This document shows positions 19,508 through 28,492 of a DNA stretch of 55,139 bases, piece after piece. This DNA comes from Deltaproteobacteria bacterium. GTDB lineage: Bacteria > Desulfobacterota > JADFVX01. The stretch lies in the NCBI GenBank assembly GCA_029860075.1, contig JAOUBX010000023.1:1-55139 (forward strand), written 5' to 3'. The stretch's first letter is position 1. Each line of letters begins with the position of its first letter. The position numbers and the translations under genes were made by a program. The notes beneath the pieces were generated by a model. That model was not told the DNA's origin. It was given only the letters and a program-made list of their open reading frames with translations, and did no database searches.

Positions 19508-19736
19508 AATCTTAATTTGACTAATGCTCTGCTTTTTAGGCTTTTGACTAATTCTGAAGATAGATTATTTAATAGCATAAAAAAGGAATAAAAGCACATG
19601 CTAATCAGGTCGAAACGCTCAAGGGTCTACAACAGAGGGCGCTCACATTGCAGAGAAAGTAATAGGTTCAGAGTTAGAATATCTGCGTCATCCCTGTTCT
19701 ATCGATTTTTTTCCCTGGCGCCCTATCTATTCTATG

Positions 19737-19773
19737 ACAAAAAAAAGGCGCCCTTCCTGAATGAAAGGGCGCC
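19737..19773 (-). terminator. terminator after narI
   Basis: GGCGCCCTT (19747-19755) pairs with AAGGGCGCC (19765-19773). On the minus strand the stem is followed by at least eight T residues. It lies 30 bp after the narI stop. Confidence 0.92.
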
Positions 19774-19802
19774 AGTAAAAGCTTTAAGAGAAGCTCGTTA
19801 AA

Positions 19803-20492
19803 TTAACGGGCCGCAACCTGCTTTCTTCTCATGATCTGGTAAGCACGGCCAAGGTAACCAATGGGCACACTCCAGACATGAACAAGCCTTGAGAAAGGGA
19901 AGAGCAGGAATACAGTCATACCAAAGAACATATGAACGAGGAATACTGCATCAACTCCCTGGAGAAGCTCGGGATTAGCACCGAGAGTAAGAACACTCTG
20001 TACCCAGCTGGCAAGAGAAATCATGACACCGGCATCACCCTGTGAGGCATGTCCGTAAGAGAATGGAATGGTTGAAAGACCGAGAAGAACGGTCAGGACC
20101 AGCCAGGTAATAATGAAAATATCCATCTTTCTGCTGTTAGCAAGAACTCTTGCATTGGTCAGTCTGCGGACCCAGAGCAGAAAAGCGCCGAGGAAACAGA
20201 TGGACCCAAAAATGGAACCGGCAATGATGGCTACATACTGGTGAGTCATATCAGAAATACCGAGGGCAAGAAAAACACCGTGAGGTGTAACCAGTCCCAC
20301 CAGATGACCTCCGAAAATAGCCAGTACACCTATATGGAAAAGATTGCTTGGCAACCAGACCCCCTGGTTTGAAAGAAGCTGGCTGGAATCACTCTTCCAG
20401 GTATACTGCTCCCTGTCAAACCTTAAAATACTACCCAATACAAAAACGGTTAGCGCTATGTATGGATATACGCCATAAAAGAAATCTAACAT
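19803..20492 (-). CDS. narI: respiratory nitrate reductase gamma subunit (cytochrome b)
   Basis: The 229-residue membrane protein has five hydrophobic segments. Its four haem-ligand histidines are in the expected places: H53 and H63 (LFHIGVLAIFGGH) in one helix and H187 and H205, 18 residues apart, near the end. NarI takes electrons from quinol and passes them through two b haems to NarH. A strong AGGAGG lies before the ATG. It is the last gene of narGHJI, 44 bp after narJ. Confidence 0.97.
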   Translation of the reverse strand: MLDFFYGVYPYIALTVFVLGSILRFDREQYTWKSDSSQLLSNQGVWLPSNLFHIGVLAIFGGHLVGLVTPHGVFLALGISDMTHQYVAIIAGSIFGSICFLGAFLLWVRRLTNARVLANSRKMDIFIITWLVLTVLLGLSTIPFSYGHASQGDAGVMISLASWVQSVLTLGANPELLQGVDAVFLVHMFFGMTVFLLFPFSRLVHVWSVPIGYLGRAYQIMRRKQVAAR

Positions 20493-20536
20493 TTTTATAC
20501 CTCCTCTTAATCTTTAAGAAGTTAATTTTGTTCGCC

Positions 20537-21058
20537 TTAAGCGGCTTTTTTGTAGAGTTCCCCCTGCCTCTCAACAATACGAATAAGAGGGGCATAGGGA
20601 CTTTTTTCCTTTTCAAGATTATCAGCCAGTACAGTAAGGACCTTCACTGCTTCACCGAGAAATTCACCAGCCTGTTCTTTTTCAAGCGTTGCGATAAACT
20701 CAAGTATAAGCGGTAAATAATCGGGGAGTTCACCCTTTGCAGGGGTGAGTCCTGATTTTTTAAAATGCTCACCAAGGTTGATCAAGGCCGGGCCTCTCCC
20801 CCTGTCATCATCTCCGAAGAGATGATGAGTCAGGTGAAGGCTGGTTTCCGGCCTGCTGTCAAAGGTCTGGACATAGTTCTGCTCAAGCTCGATGAGGCTC
20901 TTGCTTTCCACAAAATCAAGAAAGTCATTGATGGCTTCATGGTCCGCCCGGGCAACATCTTTCTCATTTTTGACAAGTTCCCTCAAGGTCTGGATATTAT
21001 CCTTTAAATCCTGGTCAGGATAATCAATTAATCGAGAAAGAATTTTATATATAAGCAT
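20537..21058 (-). CDS. narJ: nitrate reductase assembly chaperone
   Basis: The 173-residue product reads as a NarJ/TorD-family chaperone: the N-terminal YKILSRLIDYPDQDL and the ELEQNYVQTFD / LHLTHHLFGD segment are characteristic. NarJ holds NarG during molybdenum cofactor and Fe-S insertion and is not part of the final enzyme. AGAGG precedes the ATG. It sits 15 bp after narH in the usual GHJI order. Confidence 0.95.
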   Translation of the reverse strand: MLIYKILSRLIDYPDQDLKDNIQTLRELVKNEKDVARADHEAINDFLDFVESKSLIELEQNYVQTFDSRPETSLHLTHHLFGDDDRGRGPALINLGEHFKKSGLTPAKGELPDYLPLILEFIATLEKEQAGEFLGEAVKVLTVLADNLEKEKSPYAPLIRIVERQGELYKKAA

Positions 21059-21073
21059 TTATAACCTCTGTCC

Positions 21074-22618
21074 TTACTTACGCTTGGCAGAAACAAACTC
21101 AACGGGAACTTCGGATCGCTCTCTCTTTGTCGGAAAGAGTGATGAATCACCCATACCGGTAGAGCTGGAGTTACCGAGAGTCAGTCCATTCTGGCCCTGG
21201 AAGGCATAATAGTCTTCCTGCATATACTCTTCATGGCCCGTTGGAACAACGAATCTGTCTTCATAGTTCCCCAGGCCAAGATAGCGGTACATTTCTTTGG
21301 CCTGATCTTCAGTAATACCCGCTGCATCGAGAGAGGCCGTATTTACCTTACCTTCCACATTGATAGAACGCTGATAGCTTCTCATTGCAAGCATTCTCCG
21401 GATGGCAGCCAGTACAGGCGCCTCATCACCGGCAGTGAGGAGGTTGGCAAGGTACTGAAGCGGCATTCTGAGCGCTTCCGCCTTGGGAATAGCGCCGTCT
21501 GATTCGGTCGGGAGATTTCCCTGATCGATCTGACTCTGTACCGGAGAAAGGGGTGGCACATACCAGTTCATAGGCAGTGTTCTGAACTCCGGATGAAGAG
21601 GGAAAGCGATCTTCCACTCGACAGCCATTTTGTAAACAGGCGACTTCTGGGCCGCAGTAAGCCAGCTCTCGGGAATTCCTTCCCTTCTGGCCTGTTCCTG
21701 AACCTTGGGGTCATTAGGGTCCAGGAACATGGAGAGTTGCTCCTCGTAAAGGCTCTTCTCAGAATCAGTACCTGCAGCTTTACCGATCTTGTCGGCATCA
21801 TAAAGAATGACGCCCATGTAACGAATTCTTCCAACGCAGGACTCGGCACAGTTAGTCGGCATACCGGACTCGATACGCGGGTAACAGCCAATACATTTTT
21901 CCGCCTTGCCCGACTCCCAGTTGTAGTAGGCTTTCTTATAGGGACAACCGGTTACACACATTCTCCAGCCACGGCACTTATCCTGGTCAACAAGGACGAT
22001 ACCGTCTTCTTCACGCTTGTAGATAGAGCCTGAAGGACACGATGCGACACAGGCCGGATTGAGGCAGTGGTTACAAAGTCTGGGAAGATACATGTGGAAT
22101 GTATTTTCAAACTCTGAATACATCTGCTTCTGGATTCCATCGAAGTTTTTGTCCTTGGAACGCTTTTCAAATTCGCCGGCAAGGTCATCTTCCCAGTTGG
22201 GTCCCCAGGTAATCTTCTCCATTTTGCTGCCGTCAATCTGTGAATGAGGGCGCGCAGTGGGAGCCGCCTCAAGAAGCGGCGTTTTCTGGAGGTGAGAATA
22301 ATTCATGTCAAAAGGCTCATAGTAATCATCGATTTGCGGCATATTGGGATTGGCAAAGATGCTTAAGAGCTTGGAAAGACGGCCACCGGCCTTCAACTCC
22401 AGCTTGCCTCCCTGCTTGACCCAGCCACCTTTCCAGAGATCCTGGTTTTCCCACTCTTTAGGGTAACCGATACCGGGCTTACTCTCAACATTGTTGAACC
22501 ATGCATATTCAACACCTTTTCTGTTAGTCCATACATTCTTGCAGGTTACCGAACAAGTATGGCAACCTATGCACTTGTCCAGATTAAGGACCATGGCAAC
22601 TTGTGCTCGGATTTTCAT
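21074..22618 (-). CDS. narH: respiratory nitrate reductase beta subunit (Fe-S)
   Basis: The 514-residue product carries four cysteine groups: CIGCHTCSVTCKNVW near the start, CNHCLNPACVASCPSG, CRGWRMCVTGCP and CIGCYPRIESGMPTNC. In the third group a Trp replaces the second Cys, the known mark of the [3Fe-4S] cluster; the others hold [4Fe-4S]. NarH carries electrons from NarI haem to NarG on the cytoplasmic side. AGAGGAG precedes the ATG. It is 47 bp after narG. Confidence 0.97.
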   Translation of the reverse strand: MKIRAQVAMVLNLDKCIGCHTCSVTCKNVWTNRKGVEYAWFNNVESKPGIGYPKEWENQDLWKGGWVKQGGKLELKAGGRLSKLLSIFANPNMPQIDDYYEPFDMNYSHLQKTPLLEAAPTARPHSQIDGSKMEKITWGPNWEDDLAGEFEKRSKDKNFDGIQKQMYSEFENTFHMYLPRLCNHCLNPACVASCPSGSIYKREEDGIVLVDQDKCRGWRMCVTGCPYKKAYYNWESGKAEKCIGCYPRIESGMPTNCAESCVGRIRYMGVILYDADKIGKAAGTDSEKSLYEEQLSMFLDPNDPKVQEQARREGIPESWLTAAQKSPVYKMAVEWKIAFPLHPEFRTLPMNWYVPPLSPVQSQIDQGNLPTESDGAIPKAEALRMPLQYLANLLTAGDEAPVLAAIRRMLAMRSYQRSINVEGKVNTASLDAAGITEDQAKEMYRYLGLGNYEDRFVVPTGHEEYMQEDYYAFQGQNGLTLGNSSSTGMGDSSLFPTKRERSEVPVEFVSAKRK

Positions 22619-22665
22619 ATCATTCTCCTCTTTCTATTAGTAGTCAGCAGATTCAAGAAACGTGA

Positions 22666-25600
22666 TTAATTATTAATTCCCGGAGGATGTGGCTGCGCTT
22701 CCCTCTCATCGGTAAGCGGCCTCTCCAGCCAGTCAACATCCTTATCCTCAACTTTGTGGATATGGACATATTCGTCACGCTGTGAACCTATTGTTCCGTA
22801 ATAGTTAAATGCGTAAGACAGTTGGGCGTAACCACCTATCATATGCGTCGGTTTAACTACGATTCGGGTAACACTGTTGAGTATTCCGCCCCGCTTGCCG
22901 GTTGTTTGCGATCCGGGAACGTTGACGTTCTTTTCCTGGGCGTGATACATGAGTGCCATTCCTTCGGGAACTCTCTGACTTACTACGGCACGGGCCATCG
23001 TAGCGCCATTGCTGTTAACGGCCTCTATCCAGTCATTATCCTCGATACCGGCTTTTTTGGCGTCGATTTCAGATACCCAGATGTAAGGACCCCCTCTAAA
23101 AAGGGTAAGCATTCTCTGGTTATCCTGGTAAGTGCTGTGAATACCCCACTTGGAATGCGGTGTAATCCAGTTAAGCGTGACATGCTTCTTGTCTTTCACA
23201 TGATCAGGAACATACTTGTGATGCTGGAGATCCATAGGGGGCCTGTAAGCACAGAAACCTTCACCGAAATCGAGCATCCAATCGTGATCCTGGTAGAAGT
23301 GAGCACGTCCCGTGAGCGTCCTGAAAGGGATATGCTCATGAATGTTGGTATACCCAGCATTGTAACTCACCTCTTCAGACTCAATACCGCTCCATGTGGG
23401 CGCCGTGATAATCTTTTTGGGCTGAGCCTGGATGTCATGGAAGCGAATTTTCTCTTCATGACGTCCTGCATAAAGATGACTGTGATCAATGCCCGTCTTC
23501 TTGCTGAGCGCATGCCATGATTTGTGAGCAACCTCGCCGTTGGTTTCAGGCGCCATCTGGAGAACGGCTTCACAAGCAGAAATGTCATCTTCAAGTGAAG
23601 GCATTCCTTTCGTAATACCCTCTTCATTAATAGTTCTATTAATGTCTTTCAACTGCTCATATTCGAGTTCCGTATTCCAGTCCATACCTTTAATATTGTT
23701 ACCGGCCTTGACCATGAGAGGTCCAAGGGCGTTAAACTTCTTATAGGTATTGGCAAAATCACGCTCGACAACTTTCAGGATAGGAAGTGTTTTTCCCGGA
23801 ACAGGCTCACAATCACCCTTCTTCCAGTCCTTAACACCGAAAGGCTGGGCAATCTCCATAGGTGAATCGTGCTGCATGGGAAGAGCAACAACATCCTTCC
23901 TCACACCGAGATGCTTTTCTGCCAGTTCAGAGAAGGACTTAGAAAGCCTTCTGAAGATCTGCCAGTCACTCTTGCTCTCCCATGCCGGATCAACGGCTTC
24001 AGAAAGCGGGTGAATGAAGGGATGCATATCCGTCGTATTGAGATCATTCTTCTCATACCATGTGGCAGTAGGAAGAATGATATCAGAGTATGCACCGGTG
24101 GAATTAAGTCTGAAGTTGATATCTACCATGAGATCGAGCTTGGCTGTAGGAGCCTCATCACGCCATGTGATCTCCTTGCTTTCCTTTCCTGCAACACCTT
24201 CCTGAAGAACGCCGTTTTGTGCGCCGAGAAGATGCTTGAGGAAGTATTCATGACCTTTTGCACTGCAACCGAGCAGATTGGCTCTCCAGACAAAGAGGTT
24301 TTTAGGATGACTTTCAGGTGCATCGATATCTTCACAGGCAAAGGCAATATCACCGCTTTTGAGGTTCTTTACGATGTACTCTGCAACACCTTTTTCATCG
24401 CTTGCGCCGGCCTTTTCCGCTTCATCAACTATGTCCATTGGATTTTTGTTAAAGTGAGGCGCCGATGGCAACCATCCAAGACGCTGTGCTACAACGTTAT
24501 AGTCAGCCAACTGGTATCCCTTGTATTTACCTTTTGAAACAGGCGTGTGAAGCGCATCAGCATTAATGGTCTCATAACGCCACTGATCGGTATGAAAATA
24601 CCAGAAGCTGGTTCCATTCATATGCCTTGGCGGACGTGCCCAGTCAAGTGCAAAAGCTACAGGCGCCCAACCTGCCTGGGGACGAAGTTTTTCCTGACCC
24701 ACATAGTGGGCCCAACCGCCACCTGACTGACCGACACAACCGCAGATATGAAGCAGATTCATAATACCGCGGTAGTTCATGTCTGCATGATACCAGTGGT
24801 TAATAGCGGCGCCGAGGATAACCATCGACTTACCCTTCGTTTTGGCAGCATTATCAGCGAACTCACGACCGGTACGGATAATGTCGGCACGCTTAACACC
24901 GGTTACCTTCTCCTGCCATGCAGGCGTATAGGCAACATTATCATCATCGTAAGACTTGGCAACATTATCACCACCAAGACCACGGTCAATACCGTACTGT
25001 GCAACCTGAAGATCGAAGACGGACGTTACATAAGCTTCTTCACCACCGGCAAGCTTTATTTTCCTTGCAGGAACGTTGCGGAAAAGAAGGTCCTTTTCAC
25101 CGGGAGTAAAGTGCGGGAATCCGACTGCAACAACGTCATCCTTATTGTCGATACAGGAGAGCTCTGCCGATATTTCTTCCTGGTTTACACTGTTTTTAGG
25201 CAGAATATTCCACTTGCCTTCTTCACCCCACCTGAATCCCATGGATCCGTTAGGGCAAACAAAGGACTTTGATTTTGAATCATAGACAATAGTTTTCCAC
25301 TCGGGATTATTATCCTGCTTCATATTGTCTTTAAAGTCGGAAGCTCTAAGCGTTCTGTCACTCGTATAGCCGCCGTCCACTTTTCTAAGAATTACCTGGA
25401 CAGGAAAATCGGTATACTTTTGCGCATACTCCTGGAAATAAGGCTCCTGCTTCTCAATGTAAAACTCCTTGAGCGCAACATGCCCCATTGCAAGAAATGC
25501 GGCCGCATCGGTACCCTGCTTTACAGGCATCCAGAGGTCGGCAAACTTGACATATTCCGCGTAGTCAGGCGCCATGGACACAATCTTCGTTCCGTTATAT

Positions 25601-26415
25601 CTCGATTCAACGGCAAAGTGAGCATCAGGTGTTCGCGTCATGGGCAGGTTTGCGCCACAGACGATAATATACTTTGAGTTATACCAATCCGCCGCTTCGG
25701 GAACATCGGTCTGCTCACCCCAGGTCTGCGGTGACGCAGGCGGGAGGTCGCAATACCAGTCGTAGAAGGAAAGACAGGGACCACCGATAAGTGAAAGATA
25801 ACGTGAACCGGCCGCATAACTAAGCATAGACATGGCCGGAATGGGCGAGAAGCCGATGACCCTGTCAGGACCGTGATTTTTTGCCGTGTAAACGTTAGCC
25901 GCAGCAATAATCTCGTTAACCTCGTCCCAGCTTGATCTTACAAAACCGCCAAGTCCCCTGACCGCCGTATAGCGCTTACGCTTTTCAGGATCCTGCTGAA
26001 TAGCCGTCCAGGCCTCTACCGGGTCTTTTCCTGACTCACGCTCTTTACGGTAGAGTTCAACCAGTCTTCCCCTGATAAGGGGATACTTGATACGGTGAGG
26101 CGAGTAAAGATACCATGAGAAACTTGCGCCCCTCTGGCAGCCTCTCGGCTCGTGATTCGGCATATCTGTTCTGGTACGGGGGTAGTCGGTCTGCTGCATC
26201 TCAAAAGCAACAAGACCGCTCTTTACGTGAATTTTCCAACTGCATCCGCCGGTACAGTTAACTCCATGCGTAGAACGAACGACTTTGTCGAATCGCCAGC
26301 GATTACGATAGGAATCTTCCCATTTTCTATCCTCCCTGGTCACAACACCGTGGCCATCGGAGTAGGTGCCAACCACCTTGTCAAAGAATTTCAGCCTATC
26401 CAAAAAATGACTCAT
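22666..26415 (-). CDS. narG: respiratory nitrate reductase alpha subunit (molybdenum)
   Basis: The 1249-residue product is full length for membrane-bound NarG. The N-terminal FS0 cluster ligands are H50, C54, C58 and C93 (STHGVNCTGGC, EPRGCQRG), the His-Cys3 pattern of NarG. The motif TRTPDAHF near the molybdenum site is intact. There is no functional twin-arginine signal, fitting a cytoplasm-facing enzyme. It reduces nitrate to nitrite with the bis-MGD cofactor. GGAG lies upstream of the ATG. A strong terminator hairpin sits 40 bp before the start, so the gene probably depends on read-through from narK. Confidence 0.97.
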   Translation of the reverse strand: MSHFLDRLKFFDKVVGTYSDGHGVVTREDRKWEDSYRNRWRFDKVVRSTHGVNCTGGCSWKIHVKSGLVAFEMQQTDYPRTRTDMPNHEPRGCQRGASFSWYLYSPHRIKYPLIRGRLVELYRKERESGKDPVEAWTAIQQDPEKRKRYTAVRGLGGFVRSSWDEVNEIIAAANVYTAKNHGPDRVIGFSPIPAMSMLSYAAGSRYLSLIGGPCLSFYDWYCDLPPASPQTWGEQTDVPEAADWYNSKYIIVCGANLPMTRTPDAHFAVESRYNGTKIVSMAPDYAEYVKFADLWMPVKQGTDAAAFLAMGHVALKEFYIEKQEPYFQEYAQKYTDFPVQVILRKVDGGYTSDRTLRASDFKDNMKQDNNPEWKTIVYDSKSKSFVCPNGSMGFRWGEEGKWNILPKNSVNQEEISAELSCIDNKDDVVAVGFPHFTPGEKDLLFRNVPARKIKLAGGEEAYVTSVFDLQVAQYGIDRGLGGDNVAKSYDDDNVAYTPAWQEKVTGVKRADIIRTGREFADNAAKTKGKSMVILGAAINHWYHADMNYRGIMNLLHICGCVGQSGGGWAHYVGQEKLRPQAGWAPVAFALDWARPPRHMNGTSFWYFHTDQWRYETINADALHTPVSKGKYKGYQLADYNVVAQRLGWLPSAPHFNKNPMDIVDEAEKAGASDEKGVAEYIVKNLKSGDIAFACEDIDAPESHPKNLFVWRANLLGCSAKGHEYFLKHLLGAQNGVLQEGVAGKESKEITWRDEAPTAKLDLMVDINFRLNSTGAYSDIILPTATWYEKNDLNTTDMHPFIHPLSEAVDPAWESKSDWQIFRRLSKSFSELAEKHLGVRKDVVALPMQHDSPMEIAQPFGVKDWKKGDCEPVPGKTLPILKVVERDFANTYKKFNALGPLMVKAGNNIKGMDWNTELEYEQLKDINRTINEEGITKGMPSLEDDISACEAVLQMAPETNGEVAHKSWHALSKKTGIDHSHLYAGRHEEKIRFHDIQAQPKKIITAPTWSGIESEEVSYNAGYTNIHEHIPFRTLTGRAHFYQDHDWMLDFGEGFCAYRPPMDLQHHKYVPDHVKDKKHVTLNWITPHSKWGIHSTYQDNQRMLTLFRGGPYIWVSEIDAKKAGIEDNDWIEAVNSNGATMARAVVSQRVPEGMALMYHAQEKNVNVPGSQTTGKRGGILNSVTRIVVKPTHMIGGYAQLSYAFNYYGTIGSQRDEYVHIHKVEDKDVDWLERPLTDEREAQPHPPGINN

Positions 26416-26454
26416 ACAAAACTCTCCTTCTCCCTAATTATTTTTTCTGCCGAA

Positions 26455-26495
26455 TAAAAAAGGTGGACGGCGCCGGCTAAGCCGGCGCCCTCCAC
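26455..26495 (-). terminator. terminator hairpin between narK and narG
   Basis: GTGGA-c-GGCGCCGGC pairs with GCCGGCGCC-c-TCCAC around a TAA loop, and a T-run follows on the minus strand. It is among the strongest hairpins in the window and lies between narK and narG in the same direction. Confidence 0.9.
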
Positions 26496-26524
26496 TAAAT
26501 AAACGTTAATATAGCCTGGAACAA

Positions 26525-28114
26525 TTATGGGTTCTTGACATCTGCCTTTGGCCCGAGATAATACCACCAGTTTAAAATGAGGCACACAAAGTAGAATGCC
26601 GCAAATCCGTAAAGTGCATATTCCGGAGTAGCCGCCTTGATCTGCTCACCAAAAACCTTAGGCATAATGAAGGCACCGTAAGCAGCAACAGCGGAAGTCC
26701 AACCAAGAACAGGACCGGCCTGCTCCTCATCAAAGACCATGGCGATCGTCCTGAAGGTTGAACCATTGCCGACACCAGTCGCTGTAAAGAGAACCAGGAA
26801 GATAATGAAGAATGGCATGAAGTAATCCTGCGGTGTGGGCGACTTGTAAGCAGCAGCCATAAAGTAGGAAGCACCAAGCGCGGACAGAATCATCACGATA
26901 GATACGATCTGAGTAATGAAGGCTCCACCCATCCTGTCAGAGATCCAACCACCAACAGGTCTGATTAGTGCACCGATGAATGGTCCCATCCACGCGTATG
27001 AAAGGGCGCTCGGTCCGTCAGGGTTAGCCTGGTTGTGCGTCATAACTCCGTCAACGATCACATGCTTGAAGCCGAAGATAACCTTGATACAGAGCGGGAA
27101 TGATGCGGCGTATCCGATAAAGGAACCAAAGGTCATAATGTAGATAACTGTCATGACCCATGTATGCTTGTTATTAAAGATCTTAAACTGCCGCTGAAGA
27201 TTAGGCTTGATGGAGCCCGGAATTGCCTTCATCACCATAACTGTCAGGAAGATAACGACGGGCACCACGATCCACTTGCTCACCTTGAACTTCAGGAGGA
27301 GAGTAAGACCGAAGATTGCTGTGGCAAATCCGATAAGCAAAAGACCGATAATTTTTCCAAAGGCACTTGCCGTAGAACCGATATCTGGAGACACTGCCTC
27401 GGTCCGGATGTTATTCAGACCGAACCATCCAAAAAAGGCGAGCGGCACAAGGAAGATGAGCCATACGAACCCACCATTCTGGATCCATGACTCGGTACCG
27501 ACGGGGATCTTTCCGATAAGCGTTCCACTTGTTTTAACGAGTGTCAGAGAATCTCCGGTAAGTCCGAAGAAACCGACTGTCATTGAAAGCGGAATAAGAA
27601 CCTGCATGGTAGTAACACCGAAGTTACCAAGTCCTGCATTTAAACCGAGAGACATACCCTGAACCTTCTTTGGGAAGAAGAAACTGATATTACTCATGGA
27701 AGAAGCAAAGTTTCCTCCACCGAATCCGGAAAGAAGTGCCATAATCTGAAACTTCCAAAGCGGTGTATCAGGATTCATCATAAGGACACCTGCTCCGAAT
27801 GCAGGTATCATCAGGAATGCCGTCGTCAGGAAAATAGTATTCCTGCCCCCTGCGATTCTGATCATAAAGGAACTCGGTATTCTGAGCGTTGCACCCGTAA
27901 GACCAGCTATCGCACCGAGGGTGAATAATTGTGACTTATCAAAGGTAAACCCCAGGTTAATCATCTGAACTGCCAAAATCCCCCACATAAGCCATACTGA
28001 AAAACCAACCAGCAGGCTCGGAATAGAAATCCACAAGTTCCTATTCGCAATTTTCTTTCCCGTTGATTCCCAGAATTCCTGGTCCTCAACTCTCCAATCA
28101 TGTAAATCTGCCAT
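26525..28114 (-). CDS. narK: nitrate/nitrite MFS transporter, NarK-type (first copy upstream of narG)
   Basis: The 529-residue protein has about 12-14 membrane helices. The start MADLHDWRVEDQEFWESTGKKIANRNLW and the nitrate-signature GLNAGLGNFGVTTMQ mark the NarK nitrate/nitrite porter family. These exchange nitrite for nitrate or import nitrate with protons. A ribosome site AGGAAAGG is present, and a sigma70-like promoter lies 81-110 bp upstream. It differs in sequence from the second NarK (28493-29974), suggesting distinct transport modes as in organisms with NarK1/NarK2 pairs. The mode cannot be told from sequence. Confidence 0.93.
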   Translation of the reverse strand: MADLHDWRVEDQEFWESTGKKIANRNLWISIPSLLVGFSVWLMWGILAVQMINLGFTFDKSQLFTLGAIAGLTGATLRIPSSFMIRIAGGRNTIFLTTAFLMIPAFGAGVLMMNPDTPLWKFQIMALLSGFGGGNFASSMSNISFFFPKKVQGMSLGLNAGLGNFGVTTMQVLIPLSMTVGFFGLTGDSLTLVKTSGTLIGKIPVGTESWIQNGGFVWLIFLVPLAFFGWFGLNNIRTEAVSPDIGSTASAFGKIIGLLLIGFATAIFGLTLLLKFKVSKWIVVPVVIFLTVMVMKAIPGSIKPNLQRQFKIFNNKHTWVMTVIYIMTFGSFIGYAASFPLCIKVIFGFKHVIVDGVMTHNQANPDGPSALSYAWMGPFIGALIRPVGGWISDRMGGAFITQIVSIVMILSALGASYFMAAAYKSPTPQDYFMPFFIIFLVLFTATGVGNGSTFRTIAMVFDEEQAGPVLGWTSAVAAYGAFIMPKVFGEQIKAATPEYALYGFAAFYFVCLILNWWYYLGPKADVKNP

Positions 28115-28194
28115 AACCTTTCCTTTCTCAAATAATTATTTTTTATTAAATAAATGCTGCAATTTAAAAATCACTATTTCTATCAGGTTGAAGG

Positions 28195-28223
28195 AGGATA
28201 CACTTAATACCAAGCCCAGTCAA
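28195..28223 (-). promoter_or_regulatory. sigma70-type promoter of narK (26525-28114)
   Basis: TTGACT and TATCCT (minus strand) are separated by exactly 17 bp, 81 bp before the ATG. No clear FNR palindrome was found at the -41 position. Confidence 0.6.
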
Positions 28224-28449
28224 CTCGCCAAAGTATGTAAATTTCCATAAAATAAGGCTTAGGTCAAAAACCCTACACAGGAACTATTCCTCACAAAAAA
28301 CTAAGCCAAAAGAACTAGTCCACTCAACCTGTTTTTCACCTGACAGAAACGACAGACCCTCAGGGAACAATTTCCTTCAACCCTTCCTGACAGGCAAAAC
28401 AAAACCAACCAAACAATGCATTCAATAATGAATACAAACAAAAGCAGTA

Positions 28450-28482
28450 AGCCGCACCCGCAGACCGGCTGCAGGTGCGGCT
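28450..28482 (-). terminator. terminator-like hairpin after the second narK
   Basis: A 14-bp stem with one mismatch (AGCCGCACCCGCAG / CTGCAGGTGCGGCT) encloses ACCGG. It lies 11 bp beyond the stop. A T-rich tract follows only after a short gap, so termination may be partial. Confidence 0.7.
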
Positions 28483-28492
28483 AATAAAAAAA

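Noticed and set aside
19598-19801. 67-residue plus-strand ORF
   Set aside because: It runs through the narI terminator hairpin and ends in its stem; composition is not protein-like.
28115-28449. FNR box for narK
   Set aside because: No TTGAT-N4-ATCAA palindrome was found near the expected -41 position of the promoter.
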